Positions 25,414-38,905 of a DNA stretch of 64,000 nucleotides are shown one piece after another. The position numbers and the translations under genes are program-made. Source of the stretch: Edolisoma coerulescens (taxonomy: Eukaryota; Chordata; Aves; Passeriformes; Campephagidae). The notes under the pieces were generated by a model, which saw only the letters and a list, made by a program, of their open reading frames with translations, ran no database searches and was not told where the DNA came from. The stretch lies in assembly GCA_013397115.1 (NCBI GenBank), contig VWZW01004022.1, positions 1 to 64,000 of the forward strand. The letters are read 5' to 3'. Each line of letters opens with the position of its first letter. Within the stretch, counting starts at the first letter, position 1.

Positions 25414-25498
25414 AATATTTGTGGCTGTTTTCAATATCCTCTGTTCGGTCCTGCTAGCCTATTGGTTTTGCAGATGTCTTGTACTAGTGAATGATTAA
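25414..25498 (+). CDS. Candidate terminal exon encoding a hydrophobic tail
   Basis: A strong acceptor (TTTCTTTTTTATCTTTTCCAG|A) is followed by a frame entered with one base completing a split codon and open for 27 codons to TAA at 25,496. The peptide contains about 20 hydrophobic residues in a row (FVAVFNILCSVLLAYWF) followed by CRC and a short tail, as in a C-terminal membrane anchor. No upstream exon with the matching phase was found on this strand, and the 16,405 donor is out of phase. This may be a chance product of T-rich DNA, which encodes Phe, Leu and Val readily. Confidence 0.15.
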
Positions 25499-28139
25499 AT
25501 ATATTGACATGTTGTATCTAAAATATAATTCATCAGCTTCAAAGTTAACTTCTAAACCTGTGGTGCTTCTCTTTCATCTCTGCTCTAATCTTGAACTTGG
25601 AGAAGTAGTAATTCAAAGCAGTAAATCTATCTTCCTATTTTTTATACCTCTACAATACCTGTTTGCTGATCTTTATAAAGCTACAGTCACAGATTTTCAG
25701 CTCCTCTCATTTGGAAATCTAAATATTTTGCTTCACATTTGATCTTTTTCTTATTTTATCCAGGTTTTTGATAATACTTTCTAAATTTAAATGTAGTATT
25801 TCAGAGGGAAGTAAAATTTGAGGTCTTTGCACGTACATGAGCAGCTTATTGGAACAGATTTGCTGAGCAAGCCCATTCAGCTGCATGGCATACCAGCAGT
25901 GTTTGGGGTATGTTCACCATACAATGAAAATGTCCCATCACAGGGGCCCTTTTACCGCTTAGTCCAGAGTCTGATTTACGTCAGAAAGTGTTCACACACT
26001 GTGCTTCATTAGGGAGATGAGGTTTTTTCTGGTGAGTAATTGGATGTGCATGACACCACTGTATGATGAGTAAATATTGACATATCGTATGATGATACAA
26101 TTATATGATGACTAAAGTAGTTTTGTAGAAGATCACATCCTATTGTAGCTCCACTGTTGCTAGCAGGGAGATCAGAGTATGTGGCTGGGCTAAATGTTTT
26201 GCAGTGGGTGTGTGATGTGCATGTTCTCAGAAGCACAGACATTTCTCTGAGCAAAAGGAACATGCCCATACACTTTCTTTTCAGGCAGCTTACCTTCTAA
26301 TATTCCGTATACCCATCACCAGTCTTGTTTAGACTTGTACAAAGTGTGTGGGGATTTTCTTATTGTGTCATCAGCACTTACTATAAGGAGCAGAAGGCAG
26401 ATGGATTTGAAGCTGGCTGCATGCTACAGAAACCAATAGGCCTTAACCATTTATATCCCAATGGGCTGCCTGGACCTGAACAGCTCTTACTGAAGTTCAT
26501 TTGAACTGACAGAGCTCATGCCTTCAAATAGGTGTTAATAGATTAATGTATCTGTTTGTATTGCAAGCGAAGATAGTACAGGCCCAATTTGCCAGATCAA
26601 CTGATTAAAACAAGGCTGTTTTCGTATACTTTATGGTATATCAATATTCCAGTGGTTGCAACACTTCTTGCTCAACTCAGGTTCCAAATTCATTTTTTTA
26701 CAGAGTAATTCATACCACTTGACCTAGAAGAGATGCAATAAATATAGTAAGGCTGAGATATGTTTCATATATGTAAACCCTTGGAAAAGATCCCACACCA
26801 TTTGGAGAGATTATGCAAATTGTCTTTATGCCTTTCTCCTACCAAATGAAATATTAATATTGATACCTTTTTGGCACGGACTACAGCCAATGAATGAGAA
26901 CCATGTAAGGACAACAGGGATTCTGTGCAAAGCATTTAAAAGATTTTGCTTTACCTTCCAGACAACTCTTCAGCAACACACCTGAATCTCAATGAGAGAC
27001 TAGTAATCTGGAATTTATAAAAAATCCCCATTTAAATGTATATCTTTCTTTTGAAATTACATGAAAATGATATCAGTATAAGAATGTGGTCTCAAGAGTT
27101 TTTACAGTCACCTGAAAAGCGTCATACTGGGCAATGACTTGTACTAAACAAGGAATTCCTTCAACACAGTAATATATTTCCAATGCTTAAGAAAGAAAGA
27201 TAGAGTGGGAACTTGCAGCCAAGGAAAAAAATACTTTATACATCTTGTAGGCAGTTCAAAGTAACCACATCAGGACTTGTTACACTATTGTGAGCATATA
27301 GGCTTCTTGTGTACAAGATACATGTTGTTATTTCTTAATTATCATTAGGTATAAAACTGTTTTTACATTTCTAAGCAGTCACATACAGCTGAAGACCCCA
27401 AAAGAAACAGAAAGTATCTCTAGTTACATATTCTGTATTTAAATGTCGAAAAAATAATCAGCACTTCCCTAAAAATTCAACACTTGGTATATTTCCAAGA
27501 AAATTTATTTGCCAATTAAAAAAATTAAATTTCTCAGAAGAAAATGCTATTTTAACTACAAATGGTGCTCATATCTATAAAGAACTTTAAACAGTGAAGA
27601 CCACCTAAACAGTTCACAGAGTTGGCAAAAATGTCTGCTTTATAATTAATAAATTCTTTTGGATAGATATTTTTCATCCTGAAAACAAGTCCATCAAGTC
27701 CATGCTACAAAGAGCAGATTATAGTAACCATTCTGGGTTAAAACTAAAAATGAAACTACAACTGTTTAAATTGTCTTTCTTTTATCTAGTTTAATCCACC
27801 TCTAGCCAATTAATTTAAATAACAACCAGCTCTTAAATAATCTTCTGTTGAAAAGCTAAAACCAGACTTACTGTCAGCGATGACATAAGATTTTCATTTG
27901 CATATAAAATAATTCTTATATATCTGTATAAATCACTTTGTACTGGTTTATTTAATAAGCGTGCAATTCATGTCAGTTCTGGGGGTATAATTCCCTTAGA
28001 TGGTAATGCTATTGTTGAAATACATACGTACACACATACACACTCCTAGATTGTTTGATCTGGTTAAATTCCTGTAAATGGTGAAATAGAAATTCTACAT
28101 AACTACTGATTTAGTTTATACGCAAAACAAAATCATGGT
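25499..28139. other. Non-coding DNA, no gene seen
   Basis: AT-rich, short unrecognised frames only. Around 26,059-26,115 the words GTATGATGA and TATGATGAC recur (three loose copies), a minor local duplication. An ATGCAAAT-type octamer lies at about 26,813. Confidence 0.55.
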
Positions 28140-28215
28140 TCACAGAATCACAGAATCCTTGGGATTGGAATGGCCTCTGGAGATCATCTAGTCCTTCTAA
28201 ACCATGTTCTAGATG
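28140..28215 (-). mobile_element. CR1 3'-end fragment (minus strand)
   Basis: TCACAGAATCACAGAATC followed by GGATTGGAATGG, CCTCTGGAGATCATCTAGTC is the reverse complement of the CR1 3' terminus (ATTCTRTGATTCTRTGA type). The element runs on the minus strand, with its 3' end at 28,140, and is cut off after about 75 bp, so it is a severely 5'-truncated insertion. Preservation of the doubled octamer is good. This is the clearest clue that the genome is avian or a close sauropsid. Confidence 0.85.
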
Positions 28216-31200
28216 ACTCATATCATAATACCTCTTACTGATTCACAGTTCTACGAATTTCTACTTTTTTCATCTGTTACAACAAAGTCCTTAAATCACC
28301 TGTTCAAGCTATTTCTGTATACCGAAGATAAGGGCCTTTTAAATCTTTCACTCAGCAGGCACTTGGTTTCATTGGAACACATCATCTACTGAACAAACTT
28401 TCAACAAATATTCATTATTCTGAGCTGCTCATAACAAGAGATCTAACCAGAGCCAACTTTGCTAAGACATTATTTGTATCCTTCAGTCTTCACAATTAAT
28501 AATTTCTTATTTATACTTCGATTTTGCTATGCAATCTTTGTATAAAAGCCACATACTTCCAAAGCCAAGATCTATTAACAGCTTAGTGCACTGAAGATAC
28601 ACACGCTAAACAGCAATACTTCTGGACTGATACATTACTCTGAGTAATACAACAATGAATGTCCTTCACAGGGGACTGTAATATTCTTTATAATACTATA
28701 AGAGGCAAATACCAGTCAACAAACTAAGGTTCCAGTTTCCCAGCCTCAGATAATAAATAATGCTTCCTGTTTCTTGGTTGTTATTTTTGAGGTTCCTTCC
28801 TCAGAGCTCAACACAGTGATGATGGGATACTTCCTCTGCACCAGAATGGCAGAAGGGAACATAGTTTTCATCTGTTGTACCACCCAGACTGAATTTTTTG
28901 CAGTCACATGGCAATTATCTTTTATTGTAGTGGTATTCCTTAACTGAGCAAGATTAAAAGTGAACTGTCTATATAACAAAGAATACTGAAGCAGAAAGAG
29001 TGGGAGGAACAGCAGAAAAATAGGGAGCATAGAGGAGGAGCAGAGAAATATCAGAAAGGGTTGTGGAGCACATTGTAGAAGAGGGTGAGAGATCATCAAA
29101 TAGTCCTCTACAAATCTACTATATTAACCAATTTCTAGGACAGAGGGTTAAGTGGTATTTCTAGTTCTATTTTGTTACTCAAAGAAGCTTCCTATATCAT
29201 TAGCCTCCTTTAACTACAGGATAAAAACATTACTGCAAGGGTTTGCCGTGTTTGTTTTTAGAGAAATTAAAGAATGACTGTGAGACATCAATACATGTGA
29301 CTATTTCCTAAGCAATGCAAACAGGAATATTTCTCTAAATTTATGAAAAACTTTTATGGAAGCATCTAAACCACTGGACTTTGTATCTAGCCTTCTTTGG
29401 AAAGAAGGATGAACTGGCTTGGCTTTGCTAGTCTGTTAGACATATTTAAAAGAAAGTCAAGAAAAGGAAAGAGTCCGAATAGACGTCATGAAAACTAAGA
29501 AGATAAGAAAAGTTGAAGTTCTGAAAAGAACCCTTTCACCGAGCCTGCTAATAAAGACGGTCCATCTCTTCATTACCATGCTACTCATCCACCTCTGTTA
29601 CTCTGCACAAAAGGGAAAAAAGCAGTCTTTATAGTTGTACATGATTATATTTTCCTTTTGTATTGAGTTCAAAGTCTTTTCTAAAAAAGCAAGAGTAGAT
29701 TGCTCACAATGTAATGGGCCATTCCCAGGAAACGAAAAAATGGCCTTAACGTTTTATATTAATACAATAGGTTATGTATAAAACAGGTTTTAAAAAGTTA
29801 ATGCATATTAGCTTAGAACAGCCATATTTTAACACTGTGCGGCTGAAAGTTCCAGTAGAGCAGATGAATGAAAGTACAGAAGAAAAAAACCTGCTATGAC
29901 AAAGAGATAAAGGTTTAACTAAAAGGACTCAAATCTATATTTCAGGTGCCTCTTTACCTTCCATCAGGAAACGAGTTATTAGGAGTAATGAAATCAGAGA
30001 TAGAAAATACAAAAAGTTTTTAGATCCTTCTGTGCAAGGCGGCGACACTGGCCTTTACTTCTTCACTTTATAATGATTCCTTTGAGTTGTGGTTCTGAAA
30101 AAGCTGTGAAACATCTTCCTGTTATTTCTTTTTCATCTTTCCAAACACTGGCCAGGAATAACCCCTTCCTATTCTTTTCTTGGATTTTTGAAACACATAT
30201 TGACTGTAATGACTATAAATTATCTGGTTAATGTGTTGGATTTATAAAAGTGTTAGAGCTCCTCTACGCTGCTACGAGGTGCCTCTGAGAATGGGCAAGG
30301 CACGAGAAGAATCCAACTTTTTCCATGCCAGCTTCTACTTTAGGCCACTGCAAATATTAACTTTTGAATATTTTTTAAGTTAACTGGATTGTAGAACAGT
30401 CTCACCACATCACTCTCCACCTGATGAGCTGGTGGCTCTCTCTTCACCAGAAGTAGCAGTAGACTGCTAGCCAACATCACCTCTGCCAAATACCTCCCTG
30501 TAGTCACCATCCTGATGGTCAGTTTCTGGGTGACAATCTCCCTTAATTGGGGCTTTTAAGTTTCAGATACAGATTTTTACTGAGCTCAGTTACAATGTGC
30601 ATGTGTAAAAGAAGCAACTGTTTCATAGCTTTGGTCACTCTTACTGCACTGCACCAACTACTCTAAAACCGCCACGAGCACCAAGCACAGAACCAGTAGT
30701 TTTCAGAACATATCATTCATTACACACTGCAAAACACAGGAAGCCAAGTGATAAACCTTGCAGTATCTGCACCTTCAGTACTGATCTTTGGCTGCAGACC
30801 TAGGAATGTAATTGAATGTCTTAAGTGCAGCATGACAGAAATAAACAGGTACTTCAGAGTTACATATCCTTTCCATTAACCTATTTATTCTCCTAAACCA
30901 ACACTGGAACAAAATCAAGGTCTTGGGATTAAATGTCTTAAGAAACACTATAACCACCTCTTCTTACCTCAAAATCTTCTTCAAATCATTTTGATCTGAA
31001 CAGAGTCATGACTACCAGAACGTAAAAGGAAGCATTTCAGTGTCCAGAGAGAAGTTTCTGGTGGAAGATTCCAGGCTCTGGGTTTTCTCATCACAAAGAT
31101 TAGCAGCAGTCATATTAGAAATGTTTTAAAAAACATTTTTGGTCAGCTCAACATCTGCTACATAAAGGAAACTTTCAAAACTTAAACAAGTGTGCTCTTC

Positions 31201-31970
31201 CAACAGTTCCTCCCGTCCCACTTAAAATGCAACTCAAAAAGTACAAATAATTTTAAAAAGTGCTGCCAGTAATCTGTTATCAAACACTGGCTGACCCTAT
31301 CTGTTATGATGACCATTTCTTTGCTGATGGCACCACTCAAATTATTTAGATACATAGTACTATTGAGGTTTTCTGACACTTTGCATTTGACTGGTAATTC
31401 CTGATAGAAAAGTGACCTGTATACAGAATTGTGACCCAAGTAAAGAAGCGGGTCTGCCTATGCTAGTGATGACCTCAAGTAAAGGGTATTAAAAAAACAC
31501 AGAATTAAGTACAAATTTATCTACTATAGATCTAAAAGATTTAATGGTAAAAGACTTTCAGAGTTTCTGCTCAATATCAGCAGTTCTGAGGAGAAATTAT
31601 ATTTTTTTCTGAGGAGAAATTTTGACCTTCTTCATCTCTATAATCATAATTTCATTTATGCTATGGTTCTTCCTTGTGGTTCCAGTTAGAATTGAGACCA
31701 CTTTAGATCTACACCATCTGGCTCTGTATGCACACCATGGAAAGCCAGCCTCAAACTTGTGCAGTAAAAAGTTTAAAAATCAACAGTACTTGAAAATTGA
31801 ATTTTGGTTCTTTTCAGACATATATTATCAGATTGTAGACATAGTACCAAAGTGAAAATGGCAGGAGACCTGATCTCTCCCCGACTTTTCTGAGTAGTTT
31901 CATGAATCCAATTTTTGTTTGCACAAATGGTGCCCATGGAGAGAATCCTTTTATTCCTATGAATGAAAGC
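28216..31970. other. Non-coding DNA, no gene seen
   Basis: AT-rich. A 117-codon frame lies on the minus strand at 28,746-29,099; its N-terminal half is a Leu/Phe/Ser-rich low-complexity stretch and its C-terminal part is unrecognised. A 15-base direct repeat (TTCTGAGGAGAAATT at 31,584 and 31,607) indicates a small duplication. Confidence 0.55.
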
Positions 31971-32018
31971 ATTTGTATGCAAATGAGAACATTCAAATGC
32001 AAATGAATGTATTTGCAC
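31971..32018 (+). promoter_or_regulatory. Paired POU octamer motifs
   Basis: Two perfect ATGCAAAT octamers at 31,977-31,984 and 31,997-32,004 lie exactly 20 bp apart, about two helical turns. An inverted near-octamer (ATTTGCAC, 32,011-32,018) follows, and ATTTGTAT precedes. POU-family factors (Oct1/Oct2/Oct4/Brn) bind this word. Single octamers also occur elsewhere in the window, so the pairing and phasing are what stand out. Function is inferred. Confidence 0.3.
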
Positions 32019-35000
32019 AAGAAGCACTTGCCCACCTGCCACACAGCCTTGGCTTTTTGACTTTCAGGGCCTGGGTGCGCAGAAGTAAGAGAGTGAATAG
32101 GAGAATACGAATGCCAGCAATATTTCAAAAGGTGAATGGTCAGTCACTGTGAACAGCAAGTGGGAAGGATAAAACAATGGTGAAAAAATTAGGAAAAATA
32201 GAAATGCACAAAGATGATTCTTGCAACTGTTCCCATAAGGCATGTACACAGACCACCACTACCCAGAGCTGAAGCAGTGGCAAATTGGAAGCAAGGAAAG
32301 AAGAGGAAGTACTATAAGTGAAATCAAGGCTTTTGACAAATTCCTTTTTTTGCCTTTTTATTTAGCAGCTGTATAAATTACATGCAAGGATAAAATCTCT
32401 GAAATAATGGAATCTTACCACACTGAGGCCCCATTGATGAGACCTGGAGAGATTCTTAAAATACCAGAAAACAAGATTTTTGCATTCATGTAGTTCCATT
32501 CTTTTCCCTATACAAATTATTAGCTCTTAATAAATAAAAATCTTGTTACTTTCTAGAATTCCCTGTGCTCTCAGTATCACTGCTACATTGACAGCATAGG
32601 GCATGAATCTGTTTCACCAGGCCAATTTGGACTTCTAGTAACAAAAGTTTGAAAGTCAGTATTGAAAAGATCTGAGAGCAGTGTATCATGCAGTTGAGGA
32701 TCTGCATCCTTTAACTCCATATGACCAGAAGCCACAAGACTATTCAGATAATTTCTTAACTGTTTCTCATTACGACTTGTATGCAGCCAAGGAATTGCAG
32801 CATATATCCCAAATGTCTATCCCAAAGACAAAAAAACAACACCAAACCCCTGGCTCCTGCAATGGCTCTTGAGGATCTGGCTGTTGACATACACATGCAG
32901 CAGGTGGACATTCAATGAAGCATATAAATCCTGCACAGAAGACTAACGCAATAGGTTTTTTGGGGGCAGAGCAGCCAGCCAAAGTATGCCTGCTAGGTGA
33001 CTGATTCATTGAATCTCACAGGAGCCCTCCTAGACCTAGCTGAAGATTTTGGGGCCATACAGCCCCCAGAGATTTTTTTTTTCCTTTTTAATTTAAAATG
33101 TGTGATTACCCCTTACTTTCTGCCACCTGTTCGGCTTGTAAACTTCTGCAGAGCCCCTCCCTCTGCTCTATTTTCCAACAAGCTGTCACGTTACCCTAAC
33201 CCATGGGGCCACCTCCTCCCCTAGGCATCGAGATGACTCATGTGCATTCATGTATGCAAAGTGGCAGCTGGCCCTAAGGCCAACCAGGGATGTGATCCAT
33301 CTATCAGTTACTTGATTTCTTGAAACTCTGAACCCTGCTAAAATAGAGAACTCATGCACAGCTTCACTACTAGTAGTATTTCTGTTATTCCCATGCTTGT
33401 TACAATGGTTTCTGGAAAGCTACCATTCACAAAAAATGTATGGAAAAACTTGGAACTCCATTAAAATTTTTGTCCTTTCAGACTCAGGACACCCTTACTT
33501 CTAGGAACCCCGGGTGCATATTCAGGGAGTCCCCTCAGAAAAAATTAGATTTATTCTCTCTGAAATCACTGTCAGCTAGCTACCACAGAGTAGCCATCCT
33601 TACCCACACACTCCTCCTCTTTCTTCACTTTCCAACAGTTTGCTAGTCAACAATGCCTGTCTGATGTGTATCACTTAATTTTGTGTTACCAAAGCCTCAC
33701 AAATATAATTTCAACTAGTACAAAGAACAGTCTCAGTAAAGGTTGTTTCAGGGTGTTTTGCAAATCATTGCAGAAGTCCACAAGGTCCTCTTGTCCAGTA
33801 ATGCTGCAAAAAAGGAAACAATATGAACACATTCTAAATTAAAAGCAGGTCGATGCCACAAAGGTAATGAATTCTTTGAACAGAATTTGCCAATATGTCT
33901 TATTATGGAATTTAAATATGAGATTTATGCTGTAAGAACAAGAACACCCCAGAAAATAGATATGATCATCACTTTGTAAGGTTTCCTGAATGCCCCTGGA
34001 ATAGCTCACTGAAGGTAGATGTTCTGATATCTGAAAAAAAATTAAATACTTGCGTTATTTGAAGAATGAGATGTAAAATTAGATTAACAAATACAGAAGT
34101 CTTAGCCTTTGATCTTCAGCTGTTTGCAGATGCAAACTTATAAGCCAGCCAAAATCAGAAATGCTAATTTATTGCTGAATAAGCTTCTTTAATTTCTTCA
34201 TAGTATTTCTGGGTGTCCATGTGTATACATCCCAGCCTGAAGCACAAGAAGGACTCAGAAGCTGAAACTGTGGTCCAAATTGTGTCACTGAAAATACACA
34301 GAGGTTTCTAGACACCTGGTTAGCTGGCTGATTAAAAAAACAAACATTAAACCACATGACATTTCCCTGACACTCACTGGGATTTCAAAAACCAATTAAG
34401 CCAATTGTAAATCTATAAATACCTTAAGGATTTTTTCATATAATTATATGGAATTTCAAAGCTATAATAAAATGAAAAGTTATCCTGATTCTTTCTGTAT
34501 GACCAGATATTCCACATCAGCTACATGCAGTTGCTGAACTCCTTTGCAGGACCAATTTAAACAATGCTTAAATATTAGGTAACAAGATAGACAAATTCGA
34601 TGTAAGATATGTTCTGTAACAGCAATTCTTTTTTTTTTTCTGAAACAAAAATTTCCAAGAGTGTATAATCTTTATGGGCACTTTATGTGTCCGCTGCATG
34701 GGTTAGACCAACTGTGCTACCCACTGTAGATGTAGGCAGCGAGGATGAGCTATCCCAAAAGATGGAAGGACTTGAGTCAGATGCTAAAAGGATGTAATCA
34801 AAATAGTCCCTTCACTGCAAGCTTGATGAAGCTCAAGAAGAGGTTTTCTTAATAACCTTAGTAAGGAACCTGTATATGCTTATACTCATGTACAGAGCAC
34901 AGCAATTTGTCAGGAAGCCAAGGCAGGCAAAAATCAACCATTTGCCTTCTGTAAGGACTGCACACACCAAAAAAAAGAGAGATTCTGCACACGAAAAACC

Positions 35001-38000
35001 ATCCCTGGTCAAAATTAACAGAAGTACATGAGATTATTGGTTATATGTTAATGTTCTTGATATTTATAGGAGAGTCCAAGGAAACAACCAGTACCATCAC
35101 TGTTCCAGATAATCTCCAAAAGTAAGATGCAGTAGTACAGAAGTAATTATAAAATTGTTATTTAATTAATAGTATTTTTAAAAAACCCAAATTATTGTGT
35201 CCTGCATTCTAATAATGACTATTTTCTAGCCATACTTTAAATGCGCATTGTTACATAAAATTACTAACGGCATATTGATCAAAGGGTACAAGAACCCTTC
35301 ATCTTTCTGTCACGTGTTGAAATTCAACCCAAGAAAACAGCTACCAGTAGATATCCAGATGAAATTCTTACGGAGTCCTGTATACTTTAGTCCTTTTTCT
35401 GTATTTTCCTCAGAAGGAAGCATTTCCAAATGATTTGATTACATTACACAAGTAAGCCTTTCAAAGTGGCATGGAAAAAAGTTTTGCTGGTATCACTCTG
35501 AATCTCAGTTTTTTTAACAACATTTTTAAAAACAAACATACACTAAAACCTTAAGAGGGACATGTTTGCAGGACACTATCAGCTTCCTCACAAGACAATT
35601 CCAACATATAAGAATAATCATTCCCAAGTAATATTTGAAATTAGTTCAGGAGCATTTGGTGACTGGGCAGCTTTTGGTACATTCTTGGATTTTAGCCCAT
35701 TATTTTGAAAACATTCCAGCTGACCCCAGGAGTAGGGACTGCTGGGTAGCTGAGTCAAAGTGAGAAGAAAGCTGCAATTCAGGAAGGAGGCTCAGGCAAT
35801 GAAAGCAGTCCCATTGCATTGTATGAACTAATTTCGTACTGAAAATGTCACAGTTTGAAGGTTTTCTTTGTGACTGGAACAAATAAAAGCTTTTAGGGCT
35901 TTCTGAGAACCTAGATGCCACAAGATGAGCAACGGGTAAACCACATGTGATATGTTTGTCTCCTCCGTTTCTAGCTCTGAATGGGAAATGAAGGGAAAGA
36001 ACCTTGGAATATTTACTGGATGTTTTAAGACTTCTCCTTCCCTGAAATGATCAGTGCAGGATTTCACTCACTGCCTCTAGAAGTGTGTTCACACAGGCTT
36101 TCCTCCTTCACACACATTGTGAATTTGAACAGTGCCTTGATTAAACACTTGATTTCTCTCTTCCTTCCCCCGAAACTGATTTAGATATTGGTGCCTACAC
36201 AAAGTGCAGCATTAATATATGTCATGCAGCCTGTATAAACCCACAAGACTTTACCATGTCAGCTTTTGTAAAAATCTGGTTTTAAACATCTTATAACCTT
36301 AAGTCTTATAACCTCAGCATCTGTTAGAAGCATTGCCTGTTTACTAGCCTGTTGCCTTCTGCTCTAAGCAGGGCTGAGAGTTTGCATGTCCTGTTGTTGT
36401 GGCCAGTGCTTATGCTGGCATGATCTGAACAGGTCCTGCTCAAATCCCAACTACAACATTTTATTAAACCATGCAGTTACCGCCATAATCCCACATTAGG
36501 GCCTGAGGAACCTAGCTCTGACAGTAGGGTGTATTTTCAGTTCAAAGCTTGCAGCAGGAGATTACTAAATTGCCCAGCTGTGAGAAAATTTTCCCATCCC
36601 AGAGTCAAACCAGTGAGAAAACATACAGCTCCCTCAGCCCCCTCTTTAGGATGGAGTCGAGTAATTTATTCCACATTTTCAGACTGGTAAAATTAATTCC
36701 CCTCAAACCTCTAAACCCACCACTGTGAGGTTTTGCACTTTCCTCAAGTGCTGGGTTAAAGATACATGACTTGGGCATTTTACACTCTCTAGTCACTCTC
36801 TAAGCACTACAGGAAAGAAAAAACTTTTTACCCCATTTCAGAGTTTCCAAATGTCTTATGCCTACCTGACCATCCAGCTAGTAATGCTTTGCCTTTGTGT
36901 AAGGGCATTACACAGCACTTCTCACCAGAATTTTCCACCCTCAATGAATAATTTATATACAACTTAGACACTCAAGACAATTAAAAGAGCAGTCCCACAG
37001 ACAAACAATTATGTTCTTGCACCAAAACAGAACCAAGTACTGCAATAGCATTATAGTAATAAACAAGGTTGCCATCCCACTCCACCAAAAAAATTCGTAT
37101 GTATCAACAGCCTCACACAAAATGGGAACTGAACTCATGAGTACATTTCCAAAAATACATGCATGGAGAGATGAGATAAACAACAGCATCACAACAGGGA
37201 ACTAGATACACTTCCAGATGTCCAGTATCTCTTATCACACATACCACTGTGCCATCTTGTAAGTTAAGGGCTTGGAGAAAATGTCATTTCTCTTTGCAGG
37301 GGAATAAAGCCTGTATATACAGCACATAAAAAGTGAAATTCCAAGACTGTTGAGAACAGAAGGTAATAAAGCAATGCCTGTCTTCTTTCTAATTCCACAA
37401 CATGGTAATATTGATGAGCCAAGAAAATCTTTGCCACTCATTTTCAAATGTTCATTCATGTTCTGCACTCTGTGCCAGATCCTTCAGCTACTTGCAGATT
37501 CAAAGACTGCTAGGGAGACGTGGTTACTTGGGACTAAAAGCAAAGAAATAATGTAGTGCTTTATCGCAGACCATCCCTAAATGGAAGCCATAAATTAAGG
37601 ATCTATGCCTATACGACAGCTTTTCTTGAGAAATGTTATGGTTTTTGGCAAAGGACAATTTCAGTTCTAAGTAGACTCTATCAGTATCTACAGGTGTTTC
37701 AAGCATCCATTTGTATATACTTATTAGTAGTTTGATGGAGCGTGTTTTGCAGCATTAATAAAAAGTCCTGATCTATAGCTCTTAAGTACCTTACCGTTGA
37801 GTCAAAAGTCCCATTTCAATTGGACTTATTAATGGGATTTTTAAATTTTTGTTATTTAATGCACTATGGCTATTGTATGCTAAATTTAGCTTTCACACGT
37901 GAGGCTCATAAACCAGAGACCAGACAGAATATTGATGATAAACTATGCCACCACAGAAAAATGTAGAAGAATATAAATTGGACATACATGCCTGTCAAAT

Positions 38001-38347
38001 ACTTAGATGCCTCTATTGAGTTTATTTTGTGGCTGTGCATCTAGAAATATTTGCTACAATTACATACCTGCGGCAGCTGTATGCATCATATTTTGCTGGT
38101 TTGGGAATTGTGTGCTATTTTGGACAAGGCAGACAGGCCTTTTGAATAAGTGGCTTTAGTGTCTTTCTTGGTGGACAGCAATAGTGGCTAAATGATGAAA
38201 TGCAGGAGATGGCAAAAATAACAAGTCAGTACTAATTAAGAAATTTTTATAGTGTCATAGAATAATGATGGCACACAACTTTTGCAAGAGGAAATGATCC
38301 AGTTTTGCTATTCAATTCAGATGCCAAGCTCCAAATTTGCTTGTTTG
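32019..38347. other. Non-coding DNA, no gene seen
   Basis: AT-rich with islands of slightly higher G+C (about 32,690-33,240). The frame at 32,681-32,872 (63 codons) reads like ordinary protein in composition but matches nothing I know and lacks good splice sites. No repeats beyond short homopolymers. Confidence 0.5.
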
Positions 38348-38517
38348 ATTGGGCTGGCGCTCTTTCCTCAGAGACTAGAAAAAGTTTCCATTAGTTTTCA
38401 TTGGCCTAAATCAGAAATATCTGTTAAAAGCATTGGTTGAAACACTCATTGGTTGAGATCAACAGTCAGAAACCTGTACAAGGGCAGAATCTTTCCCCTG
38501 AGGTAAATGATGAGTCA
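38348..38517 (+). promoter_or_regulatory. Cluster of four inverted CCAAT boxes plus an AP-1 site
   Basis: ATTGG (complement of CCAAT) occurs at 38,348, 38,400, 38,432 and 38,448, all in one orientation within 105 bp. The last two sit in a repeated CATTGGTTGA word. A consensus AP-1 site TGAGTCA lies at 38,511-38,517. Multiple same-strand CCAAT boxes are typical of NF-Y-driven promoters or enhancers, including those of LTRs. No CpG island or clear TATA box accompanies them, so this is a candidate enhancer or cryptic promoter only. Confidence 0.25.
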
Positions 38518-38821
38518 GTCATACGCCATCATTACTCCGCAGGTCAACCTATGCATATATTTCATTGAATTGCTAACTCAGCTCAAGTCCGTGTCTTTCT
38601 TTGAGCTCTCTTAGTGATATTTTAAAATTAAAATTCAGCATCCTACACATTTCTGTCTTCCTTCAAACTGGTGCTTTGTTAGTGTTCACAACAGCATACA
38701 AATGCATTAGAAGTTCCAGAGAGCTAAGGAAAAAACCAAACTCTTACAGTGCTTCAGAACAGCTGAAATACAGTGCAAACAAACTTAAACGTTAATTTTT
38801 TCTCATGCTCTTCTCTTTTAG

Positions 38822-38905
38822 ATACAGAGATTTGATTTAGAACATTCTGTGAAATCACTTCTAGCTGCTACAGACTCACCAGGTCCACATCATTGCTGTT
38901 TTTGA
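38822..38905 (+). CDS. Candidate terminal exon, weak
   Basis: A long polypyrimidine tract (TTTTTTCTCATGCTCTTCTC then TTTTAG) is followed by a frame open only in phase 0 for 27 codons (begins IQRFDLEHSVKSLL) to TGA at 38,903. Phase 0 matches the donor at 16,405. A possible donor inside (CAG|GTCCAC, 38,882) is poor. The peptide is unrecognised. Strong acceptors are frequent by chance in T-rich introns. Confidence 0.12.
   Translation: MQRFDLEHSVKSLLAATDSPGPHHCCF

Noticed and set aside
28746..29099. 117-codon minus frame
   Set aside because: N-terminal half is low-complexity from CT-rich complement, no recognised domain, no convincing acceptor on the minus strand.
32681..32872. 63-codon frame with protein-like composition
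   Set aside because: No splice sites of quality at either end and no recognisable domain.
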